From the NCBI GenBank assembly GCA_046705265.1, contig JBJKQL010000051.1, positions 1 through 29,914 on the forward strand: a stretch of 29,914 nucleotides of DNA, read 5' to 3'. Source of the stretch: JAJYTL01 sp046705265. Its GTDB lineage: Bacteria; Pseudomonadota; Alphaproteobacteria; Ferrovibrionales; Ferrovibrionaceae. Position numbers and translations under genes: made by a program. Numbering within the stretch: position 1 is the first letter of the stretch; every line of letters starts with the position of its first letter. The notes under the pieces are model-generated. The model was given only the letters and a program-made list of their open reading frames with translations, ran no database searches and was not told the DNA's origin. Below are positions 23,722-29,914 of the stretch, piece by piece.

Positions 23722-24681
23722 TCAGGCGGCGGCAGGGAGTACGGCGCCTGCGGGACGCACGTCCGCCTGAGCCAAGGCTGCGCGGATGCGCGCGACCTCT
23801 GCCGCGCTGAGTTTGGTCAGCGGCGGCCGCACCGCCGCCCGCGGAATGCGGCCGAGCGCAACCAGCGCCTCCTTCATTCGATTGTGCATATCGACAAAGG
23901 GATCCGCGTAGAACACTTCGGCCAAGGGATACAGCCGGTCGTTGATTGCCTGCGCGTGACGAAGATCACCGCTCCTGACCGCTTGAAAGAGGGCGACCTG
24001 AAGATCGGCAACCACACTTCCCATGCCGGAAAGGAGACCATTGCACCCAAGCACCAAGGAGCTCAAAAGCCAAGCGCTGTGGGTGCTGAGCACGGTTACC
24101 GGGCGCGGCAAGGATTGCAGCACGCGGATATGCCTCTCATGTTGCGGCACCAGGTTGCACCAGTCCTTGATGGCACGGACTGTCGGTACCGCATCGATCA
24201 ATTTCAGAAGAAAGTCGAGTGAATAGCCTTGGCCGCCGGCGAGGGGATATTGGAAGGCAATCAGGGGGAGGTCGGTGACCTCGGCAATGCGGCGGAAATG
24301 GGTGAGAACCATTTCCAGATTCTTGCCAAGAATGTAGGGATTGGGCGGGAAGACGAGAAGCGCTGCGGCGCCGCCATCGGCGGCCATCCGTGCGATGCGT
24401 GCTGCCTCGATGCTGCCATCGGCGTAAACGCCATGGACCAACGGCATCCGATCGCCGATTTCGTCCGCCGAAAGACCGAGCACTTCACGCTGCTCGTCAA
24501 GGCTGCAAGAAGCAACCTCGGTCGCGTGCGCGTTGATGGTGATGGCCGTGATACCTTGAACACCGGCGAGATCGCGAAGATGCTTGCGATAGGACTGGGC
24601 GTCGATCGAGAAGTCTTCGCAGAAGGGCAGGATCGCTGCGGGAATCACGCCGATCGGCGCGAAATCGCGAAACGTCGTCAT
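23722..24681 (-). CDS. DapA/NAL superfamily Schiff-base lyase, not a canonical dihydrodipicolinate synthase
   Basis: The 319-residue TIM-barrel protein keeps the Schiff-base Lys, K172 in VRAIKDWCN, and the general family pattern (GITAITINAHATEVASCSLD, LVFPPNPYILG). The residues that relay protons in DapA are changed: the GTTGE loop reads AHATE (51-55), the PYY position reads PPN (112-114), and the Tyr before the xxP turn is F143 (AFQYP). It is therefore likely an aldolase, dehydratase or decarboxylase of another keto acid. It overlaps livF by 4 bp and precedes the MDR gene by 34 bp, so transporter and enzymes probably serve one substrate. The true substrate cannot be read from the sequence. 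Confidence 0.85.
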   Translation of the reverse strand: MTTFRDFAPIGVIPAAILPFCEDFSIDAQSYRKHLRDLAGVQGITAITINAHATEVASCSLDEQREVLGLSADEIGDRMPLVHGVYADGSIEAARIARMAADGGAAALLVFPPNPYILGKNLEMVLTHFRRIAEVTDLPLIAFQYPLAGGQGYSLDFLLKLIDAVPTVRAIKDWCNLVPQHERHIRVLQSLPRPVTVLSTHSAWLLSSLVLGCNGLLSGMGSVVADLQVALFQAVRSGDLRHAQAINDRLYPLAEVFYADPFVDMHNRMKEALVALGRIPRAAVRPPLTKLSAAEVARIRAALAQADVRPAGAVLPAAA

Positions 24682-25421
24682 ATTCTCCTCCCATCGTTTT
24701 GTGTCGGCATTGGTACTTCGGGTTTTTCGGGGTCGACCGCGCCCGTTCTTCGTGTGACGCTGCCGCGCTCGATGACAAAGGTATGATCCAAAAGATCGGC
24801 GATCAGCACGTCGTTCGATTCCGCCATCAGGATCGATAGTCCACTGCCCTTGAGCCGTGCCAGCACCGCCACCAGACGCCGCGAGAGCGCCGGCGCCAAA
24901 CCTTCAGTTGGCTCATCCAGCAAAACAAGCCTACTACCGCAAAGCAAGGCCCTGGCCAATGCCAACAGCTTCTGCTGGCCACCGCTCAATTGACCCGCTG
25001 GGCGGCGTGCAAAGGCCGCGACTTCAGGCATCAGGTCGTAGATCCGGGATAGACGCTCCGCTGGGGCGTGGCCGGTAACCCAAAGGGGGAGCAGAAGATT
25101 GTCCTCGGCGGTGAACTGCGGCACGAGGCGTCGGTCTTCTGGCATATAGCCAATGCCGAGTCGGATGCGCCGATGCGCCGGTTGACCGAGAAGATTCGTC
25201 CCGTCGCAGCGGATTGTGCCGGCGCGGGCAGGAACGAGGCCCATCACTGTGCGGAGGAGGGTAGTCTTGCCGGCGCCGTTGCGGCCGATCAGGCCGCAAA
25301 GGGCACCGCGCGGTACCGCTAGCGTGACATCGTGCAAGACATGGGTGGCGCCAATCGCGACCTCAAGAGTGGAGATGCTAAGGGTAACCTCGGAGGCGGT
25401 GTCCAGCACGTCAGCGTTCAT
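24678..25421 (-). CDS. livF: Branched-chain-amino-acid-type ABC transporter ATPase LivF
   Basis: The 247-residue ATPase has Walker A GRNGAGKTT, Q-loop region RLGIGYMPEDRRLVPQ, an intact signature LSGGQQKLLALARAL, and Walker B RLVLLDEPTEGLAP. At the H-loop position it has Ser (ILMAESNDV) where LivF proteins usually have Gln and most ATPases His. With LivG it should form the nucleotide-binding heterodimer under LivH and LivM. Its ATG overlaps the livG stop and its stop overlaps the DapA-like ATG, both as ATGA. The C-terminal region after TRRTGAVDPEKPEVP is slightly longer than in E. coli LivF. Confidence 0.93.
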   Translation of the reverse strand: MNADVLDTASEVTLSISTLEVAIGATHVLHDVTLAVPRGALCGLIGRNGAGKTTLLRTVMGLVPARAGTIRCDGTNLLGQPAHRRIRLGIGYMPEDRRLVPQFTAEDNLLLPLWVTGHAPAERLSRIYDLMPEVAAFARRPAGQLSGGQQKLLALARALLCGSRLVLLDEPTEGLAPALSRRLVAVLARLKGSGLSILMAESNDVLIADLLDHTFVIERGSVTRRTGAVDPEKPEVPMPTQNDGRRI

Positions 25422-26179
25422 TGCGCGATCTTGACGCGCTCGCCGACTACGAGACGGCGGACTTCGGGATCGCTAATCACCGCGTCCGGCAGGCCGTCGG
25501 CGATGATGACGCCATCGGCAAAAGCGATCACGCGCTCGGCATAACGACCGACGATTTCCATGTCGTGCTCAATAAAAAGAACAGTGGTGTTCTGCGCGCG
25601 AAGCGCCGCCATGATCGTGTTCATAATCGTGAACTTCTCACCGACGCTGATGCCGCTCGTCGGCTCGTCGAGCAACAGGAGTTCAGGGGTGCGTACCGTC
25701 GCCATGGCGATGTCGAGAAGCTTGCGGATGCCTTGCGGCAAGAGACTTGCCGGCTGTTCGGCGTAGTCCTCGATGCCATAGGATTCGAGCATGGCCTTGG
25801 CGCGCGTGAGGTGTTCGTGTCGGTGCAAGGGATTCCACACCGGGAGGGCGCCATCTTCGGCGATCCCGATCGCGATCAGGAGGTTATCGATCACGCTCGC
25901 GGTGGCGAAGACCTGCGGCACCTGGAACGAGCGTGCGATCCCAAGGCCGATCACCTGGCGCGGCGGCCGGCCGGTAATGTCGCGGCCGCGAAAAGTAATG
26001 GTGCCGCGGCTTGGACTGAGATAGCCTGTTACCATGTTGATGAAAGTGGTCTTGCCGGCGCCGTTCGAGCCGATGACGCCCACTACCTCATGCTCGGCTA
26101 ACGCCAGGCTGACCCCGCTGACGGCAGTAAGTGCGCCGAAGCGTTTATGCAAGTCGCGAACGTCGAGGAGCGCGGTCAT
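25418..26179 (-). CDS. livG: Branched-chain-amino-acid-type ABC transporter ATPase LivG
   Basis: The 253-residue ATPase has Walker A GSNGAGKTT, Walker B ELLLLDEPTSGIS and a normal H-loop His (LFIEHDMEIV). Its signature is divergent, LPQGIRKLLDIAMA in place of LxYGQ. It also has the LivG-type insertion after Walker A with GRPPRQVIGLGIARSFQVPQVF. I chose ATG 26179 because it overlaps the livM stop as ATGA; the frame is open to 26230 inside livM. Together with LivF it should drive uptake through LivH-LivM. The predicted asymmetry of the two ATP sites is treated as a finding. Confidence 0.93.
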   Translation of the reverse strand: MTALLDVRDLHKRFGALTAVSGVSLALAEHEVVGVIGSNGAGKTTFINMVTGYLSPSRGTITFRGRDITGRPPRQVIGLGIARSFQVPQVFATASVIDNLLIAIGIAEDGALPVWNPLHRHEHLTRAKAMLESYGIEDYAEQPASLLPQGIRKLLDIAMATVRTPELLLLDEPTSGISVGEKFTIMNTIMAALRAQNTTVLFIEHDMEIVGRYAERVIAFADGVIIADGLPDAVISDPEVRRLVVGERVKIAQ

Positions 26180-27132
26180 GACGGCACCTGCCTGTCGCGC
26201 GGGCGGAAGACGCGCGTGAAAAGCGACCACACGCCATCCGGCAGGAAGACGATAAAGAGCAACAGCGCTGCGCCCAAGACCATATGCCAGATATGAGGCG
26301 CGTATTGCTCTGCATATGTCCGCAGCAGGACGAACAAGATGGCGCCGAGGAAGGGGGCAGCGACGTTTCCCGGGCCGGCCAGGATAGCGACGAAGACGAA
26401 CTCGCCGGCCGTGGTCCAGTATGCCATTTCGGGATCTATATGGCCGATCGCCATGGCAACGATTGCGCCGCCGGCGCCGCCGAGAATACCCGCAAGGACG
26501 TATTTCACGTGAATCGCGCGGTGAACCGAAAAGCCAAGGTATTCAACACGGATCTCGTTATCACGGATGGCGGTCGCGAGATGGCCGGCGGTAGACTTGA
26601 GATAGCGGTGGACGAGTGATGCCGCGAGCAGCGCAAGCAGCGTGGCGAGACCGGAGAGCAGACGCTCGGCCGCATCGGCCCCAGGACGCAGGCCAAGGAA
26701 ACTCGGTAGCGGGATCGAGAAACCGTCGGTGCTGCCCAATGTCGAACTCTTCACTAGGATGCCGTAGAGTATCATGGTGAAGGCCAAGGTGAGCATGCCG
26801 AAGAAGATGTCGCGATAGCGAGCCAAGAGAAACCCGAGCAGGAAGGCAAGCAAGCCCGAGACGGCGGCGGCAGTGACAACGAGCGCGAGTGCGTTCGACA
26901 TTCCGAATTGGATGCTCACGAGGCCGACCGTGTACCCGCCGACAGCGTAATAGAGCGACTGACCGAAGGACATCAGGCCAGAACGCCAGAGAATCATCAA
27001 GCCGAGAACGACGAGGCCCTGGGCCAGGCTGACGATAAGAGCGAAAACTATCCAGCTTGGCGCCAAAGCACTGAGGCCCAGAAGCATGAGGGTGGCCACC
27101 GCAAGACCGGGAAGGGTGCGGTCCGCAGCCAT
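26176..27132 (-). CDS. livM: Branched-chain-amino-acid-type ABC transporter permease LivM
   Basis: The 318-residue, strongly hydrophobic protein has about eight to ten membrane segments and the family blocks WRSGLMSFGQSLYYAVGGYT, AIRDNEIRVEYLGFSVHRA (the loop that contacts the ATPases) and VKYVLAGILGGAGGAIVA. It should form the inner-membrane channel with LivH. It lies 13 bp after livH and overlaps livG by 4 bp. The C-terminal region ends in a short basic tail (RVFRPRDRQVPS). Nothing in the sequence identifies the substrate; LivM-type permeases carry amino acids, amides, urea or aromatic acids. Confidence 0.93.
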   Translation of the reverse strand: MAADRTLPGLAVATLMLLGLSALAPSWIVFALIVSLAQGLVVLGLMILWRSGLMSFGQSLYYAVGGYTVGLVSIQFGMSNALALVVTAAAVSGLLAFLLGFLLARYRDIFFGMLTLAFTMILYGILVKSSTLGSTDGFSIPLPSFLGLRPGADAAERLLSGLATLLALLAASLVHRYLKSTAGHLATAIRDNEIRVEYLGFSVHRAIHVKYVLAGILGGAGGAIVAMAIGHIDPEMAYWTTAGEFVFVAILAGPGNVAAPFLGAILFVLLRTYAEQYAPHIWHMVLGAALLLFIVFLPDGVWSLFTRVFRPRDRQVPS

Positions 27133-27145
27133 GGCGGGGCCGCGC

Positions 27146-28042
27146 TCAGATTTTCCGCGGCTGAGTCTGGCCGAACAGGCCTTGCGGCCGCACGATCAAG
27201 ACCAGCGACATGATGGCGTAGATCACGAACAGCTCCGCTTGCGGGAAAAGGTGGACCGCGGCGGCATGGGCAAACCCGGCAACGAGCGAGCCGACGATGG
27301 CGCCGACAACGCTCCCCATGCCGCCGATGACGACGACCGCAAAGGCAAGCACGATCACCTCGGCACCTATTCCTGGCTGGACCGAAATTATAGGTGCCGT
27401 GAGCGCACCGCCGAGCGCGCCGAGCACGGCGCCCAAGGTGAAGGTCACGGTAAATATCCTGGCAACGTTGATCCCAAGAAAAGTGCTCATCTCGCGGTCG
27501 TGGATCACCGCAAGCAGCACCTTACCCCCGTGCGTGCGGTTCAGCGCCCACCACAGACCGGCGCCGACGATGGCGGCGACGGCGATCAGGGACAAGTCGT
27601 AGTTCGGGTAGGGCAAAGTGACGATCGTGGTCGTACCAAGCAGTACATCCGGCTGATAGGCGTCATAGGGGTTGGCGCCCCAGATCAGCAGCATGACGTC
27701 GTCGAGCATGAGAAAGATGGCGTAGGTGACCAGAAGAACGAGAACCGCGTCGCGTCCGTACATGAAGCGCAGGAGCCCGCGCTCGATGCCATAGCCAACC
27801 ACGATACCGGCGATCGCTGCTGCCCCCGCCATAACGATATAGCCGCCGGCGGGCGTCCAGCCGGCCTGGAAATAGGCGCCAACTGCAGAAGCTGCGGCAT
27901 AGGCGCCAATAGCGTAGAAACTTCCGTGGGCGATGTTCAGGATCTTCATCACCCCGAAGGTTAAGGTCAGGCCGAGAGCGACAAGAAAAAGCCAAGACGC
28001 GTAAATCGAACCGTCGACCAGAATCGAAACTGCCGTGGTCAT
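27146..28042 (-). CDS. livH: Branched-chain-amino-acid-type ABC transporter permease LivH
   Basis: The 298-residue permease has the usual start DGSIYASWLFLVALGLTLTF, the conserved MKILNIAHGSFYAIGAYA segment, and the loop HGGKVLLAVIHDREMSTFLG that meets the ATPases. It ends with the family's MSLVLIVRPQGLFGQ. It pairs with LivM. ATG 28042 (MTTAVSI) fits the family start better than TTG at 28060, although the ribosome-binding site is weak. The start lies 76 bp after livK, the widest gap inside the operon. Confidence 0.93.
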   Translation of the reverse strand: MTTAVSILVDGSIYASWLFLVALGLTLTFGVMKILNIAHGSFYAIGAYAAASAVGAYFQAGWTPAGGYIVMAGAAAIAGIVVGYGIERGLLRFMYGRDAVLVLLVTYAIFLMLDDVMLLIWGANPYDAYQPDVLLGTTTIVTLPYPNYDLSLIAVAAIVGAGLWWALNRTHGGKVLLAVIHDREMSTFLGINVARIFTVTFTLGAVLGALGGALTAPIISVQPGIGAEVIVLAFAVVVIGGMGSVVGAIVGSLVAGFAHAAAVHLFPQAELFVIYAIMSLVLIVRPQGLFGQTQPRKI

Positions 28043-28118
28043 GGCCGGTGGTGCTCGCAACTTGGGCGAGAGAAACCGTGGCCCAGGCCGTCAACCTCCT
28101 CCGTGGCCCGCGACGCGG

Positions 28119-29444
28119 TTATTCGCACTTCGCTCCCTTCATGCCGCCGGCGATCCACTGCACGGCCTTCGTGCCGGGGGGCGGATTGACGCACCAGGCC
28201 GGGAAGTAGACGATCTTGACCAACTTCGGCGTTTTGGTTTTGGCGTCGTATTCGTAGGTGCCGTAGGCCATTTCGGTCACCGCTTGGTGGCCGCCGCCGA
28301 GCGCCATGTCAACTTCGTCGCCGACGCCCTCAAATTTCAAATAGGTCAAGGCCTTGATAACCTGATCCTGGTTCGGGAACTTGCCCGCGTCCTTTGCCGC
28401 CTTGTCATAGGCGGTTTTAAGCCCGAGCAGCGCCTGCGCCATCTGGTAGGCGGGATAGATTGGCGGTGTGCCAAAGCGCCGCTCAAAGGAATTGCGGAAC
28501 CATGTGTTGAGGGGGCTCTTATGAGCAAATACGCCATAGGGACCGCGAGCGCCGACGATGGTGCCGTCCGGGATATGCTTCGAGAAGGTATACATATCGG
28601 TCTCGCCCGTGGTGAGCACGAGCCGGGAATGCTTCGGCAGATCGCGCGCATCGGCCTGCGCCAGGAAGGCGGTAAGGTCGCCGCCAAAAAGGCTCGAGTG
28701 AATGATCTGCTGCTTGTGGATCAATAGCGTTGAAATTTCGGAATTGTATTGACCGGCGAAGAGCTTCGGCCACAAGGCGACGGTGACCTTGGATTTTGGC
28801 TCGATAACCTTCATCGAATTGGTAAAATCACGCCAGGAATCCTGCCCCCAGGCGTAGTTCGGATTAATGCCGGCGTAGGTCGTATCGTTCGGATATTCCT
28901 GTTTCAGGTAGCGAGCGGCGCCGACATTGTCCATGGTCGCGGTCGCCGATGTCCGGAAGACGTATTTGTAGGCGTGATCCTCGAAAATCCGCGTCGTGCC
29001 GCAATCATAGAAAATCGTCAACATCCTCAGCTCTTCGGCTACCGGCGCAATGGCGAGGCAACTACCTGAGCTGATATAGCCGACCACCGCGTTAACGTGG
29101 CGTTGTTGCACCAGATTGCGGAAGTTCTCCACCACCTGCGTGGTCGAGCCAGCTTCGTCAATGATCACAGGGTCGATGGCTGCGCCCCCGATCCCTTTGG
29201 TGTTGTAGGGCGCCGGTAGTGCGCCGTCATTGATGGCATGGATCATCAGATTGGCGGCGTTCCGCGACGGGATGCCGAAGGGGCCGGCCGCCGGGCCGGA
29301 AAGGAACGTCACGATGCCAAGCTTCACTTTACCCTGAGCATGCGCTGGGGCGCCGCCGCAGAGCACCGTGCCGATGAGCGCAAGCCCCAAGACGACGCCG
29401 CGGCCGAATGCTCCCAAGACGGCGCGATACCTCTCTTGAACCAT
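28119..29444 (-). CDS. livK: Periplasmic substrate-binding protein of the liv-type transporter
   Basis: The 441-residue protein has a clear signal peptide (GVVLGLALIGTVLCGGAPAHA, cleavage probably after AHA near residue 36) and a type I periplasmic binding fold (VKLGIVTFLSGPAAGPFGIP at the mature N terminus). It is longer than E. coli LivK (under 370 residues), mainly through C-terminal additions. The ligand-binding positions of leucine-type proteins are not clear by eye, so the ligand is unknown; the name reflects family, not proven leucine binding. AGGGGAGG lies upstream of the ATG. It is the first gene of the operon that runs to the MDR gene at 22695. Confidence 0.9.
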   Translation of the reverse strand: MVQERYRAVLGAFGRGVVLGLALIGTVLCGGAPAHAQGKVKLGIVTFLSGPAAGPFGIPSRNAANLMIHAINDGALPAPYNTKGIGGAAIDPVIIDEAGSTTQVVENFRNLVQQRHVNAVVGYISSGSCLAIAPVAEELRMLTIFYDCGTTRIFEDHAYKYVFRTSATATMDNVGAARYLKQEYPNDTTYAGINPNYAWGQDSWRDFTNSMKVIEPKSKVTVALWPKLFAGQYNSEISTLLIHKQQIIHSSLFGGDLTAFLAQADARDLPKHSRLVLTTGETDMYTFSKHIPDGTIVGARGPYGVFAHKSPLNTWFRNSFERRFGTPPIYPAYQMAQALLGLKTAYDKAAKDAGKFPNQDQVIKALTYLKFEGVGDEVDMALGGGHQAVTEMAYGTYEYDAKTKTPKLVKIVYFPAWCVNPPPGTKAVQWIAGGMKGAKCE

Positions 29445-29521
29445 GACGATTGCCTCCCCTTTGCGAGCTTTAAGGTTCTACTGCCTGCCGCTTCATTTTA
29501 TTGCGCGAAATGAAATTCGGC

Positions 29522-29550
29522 ACTCTAGGTTGTGGTCAGCATGTCATCAA
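29522..29550 (-). promoter_or_regulatory. Candidate promoter of the livK-H-M-G-F operon
   Basis: On the minus strand TTGATG (29545-29550), a 17-bp spacer and TAGAGT (29522-29527) each match the sigma70 consensus at 4 of 6 positions. The -10 lies 77 bp from the livK ATG. TAAAAT nearer the gene is an alternative -10 without a good -35. Confidence 0.4.
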
Positions 29551-29773
29551 ACCTGATGTCCCGCAAGCGTGGGGGGGTATCGGGCCGCGAAGCGGCCGGA
29601 ATATTGCCCCGAGCGACAACCGGACAGCGGGCGGGGGCTTTGGAGCGATCCGCCACTAACGTGACCCGTCGTGACGATTACCGGATTGGCGAATTTTCGG
29701 GCAATGAAAAAGCGGGTCTCAATCACTAGGGTCTTTGCCGTCGATCCCTAAAACCTGTTGATGGATGAATCCT
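29551..29773. other. Intergenic DNA between the liv operon and the insertion sequence
   Basis: No supported gene was seen. An open frame at 29532-29729 (+) gives a basic, low-complexity translation without a recognisable domain. The base composition turns AT-rich after about 29700, which may mark the left end of the insertion sequence, but no terminal inverted repeat could be fixed because the right end is outside the window. Confidence 0.5.
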
Positions 29774-29802
29774 TTGAATACTTGATGCACTAGCATTACA
29801 AT
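29774..29802 (+). promoter_or_regulatory. Candidate transposase promoter
   Basis: TTGAAT (29774-29779), a 17-bp spacer and TACAAT (29797-29802) match the consensus at 4 and 5 of 6 positions. The ATG of the transposase lies 55 bp beyond the -10. Confidence 0.45.
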
Positions 29803-29857
29803 TGCCTTTTTATGTAAGTTCTGACTCGATGGGTCACCATGATTGGGAGGATCATGG

Positions 29858-29914
29858 ATGGCAGGGGCATCGATCGAGACGACGCTGGAATTATGGGCGA
29901 AATCGCTGCGGGAT
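29858..29914 (+). mobile_element. IS701-family transposase, 5' end only
   Basis: The window ends inside this gene. Nineteen codons are present, MAGASIETTLELWAKSLRD, preceded by GGGAGG at 29845-29850. The peptide resembles the start of IS701-type DDE transposases that are common in alphaproteobacteria; it is recalled from family knowledge and too short to prove. The catalytic residues, inverted repeats and right end lie outside. It is divergent from the liv operon, so the element sits upstream of livK. An overlapping start at 29854 in another frame gives no family match. Confidence 0.7.

Noticed and set aside
27086..27964. A 292-codon open frame on the plus strand
   Set aside because: It is antisense to livH, has a highly charged translation without a fold signature, and is explained by codon bias of the real gene.
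28092..28102. GGAGGAGG directly before a TTG, upstream of livH on the minus strand
   Set aside because: The TTG is in another frame from livH and the spacing to the Shine-Dalgarno-like run is nearly zero; the frame it opens is a shadow of livH.
29532..29729. A 65-codon open frame before the insertion sequence
   Set aside because: Basic, low-complexity translation without family resemblance; it overlaps the candidate liv promoter.
29723..29752. TAGGG/CCCTA pairing near the presumed insertion sequence end
   Set aside because: Only 5 bp pair and the other end of the element is unseen, so it cannot be called a terminal repeat.
1..29914. tRNA, rRNA, CRISPR arrays, prophage or defence genes
   Set aside because: None was recognised. 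The gaps between genes are mostly under 200 bp and hold no cloverleaf-like sequence or regularly spaced long repeats.

Overview
The window looks like chromosomal DNA of a GC-rich alphaproteobacterium, probably of a Rhodospirillales type. This is inferred from gene order (dxs-tlyA-rRNA methyltransferase, fabI-aroC next to pdxH, clpS-clpA beside a phasin, phoU-phoB) and from the style of the proteins. It is almost fully coding. No rRNA, tRNA or CRISPR array was seen. The only mobile DNA is the first 19 codons of an IS701-type transposase at the right edge.

Layout. Bases 1-2190 (+): the end of dxs, then tlyA and an RlmD/TrmA-type RNA methyltransferase, each overlapping the previous gene. Bases 2202-5707 (-): a DnaJ-type co-chaperone, fabI, aroC and an AhpD-like protein. 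Bases 5856-10780 (+): pdxH overlapping a CDF metal exporter, then a tandem UspA protein, an acyl-CoA dehydrogenase with a displaced catalytic base, and an egtD without an egtB. Bases 10828-15865 (+): phoR, a four-repeat Pho box, phoU, phoB, a glycerophosphodiester phosphodiesterase and a COG3146 acyltransferase-like gene. No pst transporter genes lie in the cluster. Bases 15990-16940 (+): a DUF302 protein and a HIT protein. Bases 17008-20595 (-): a phasin with a PhaR-type operator and a duplicated ribosome-binding site/start, a strong terminator, then clpS-clpA. Bases 20829-22687 (+): a D,D-carboxypeptidase with a SPOR domain, and rpmE. Bases 22695-29550 (-): a tightly packed livK-H-M-G-F transporter operon running into a DapA-family lyase and a quinone-oxidoreductase-like enzyme. 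Bases 29774-29914 (+): the left end of the insertion sequence.

How the parts work together. Most genes are housekeeping: isoprenoid precursor, ribosome maturation, fatty acid, chorismate, PLP, regulated proteolysis and cell wall. The more individual parts are (1) the Pho module, whose control DNA shows GTCAT-type repeats at exactly 11-bp steps; (2) the phasin control region, where a perfect 23-bp tandem duplication makes an 8-codon upstream ORF whose stop overlaps the phasin start; and (3) the liv-type operon with two enzymes, in which the aldolase-family member lacks the dihydrodipicolinate synthase proton-relay residues and the two ATPases together predict one consensus and one degenerate ATP site. 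I see no clear defence system or other wholly new multi-gene machine. The best candidates for undescribed biology are items 2 and 3. All assignments rest on reading the sequence. No database search was run.
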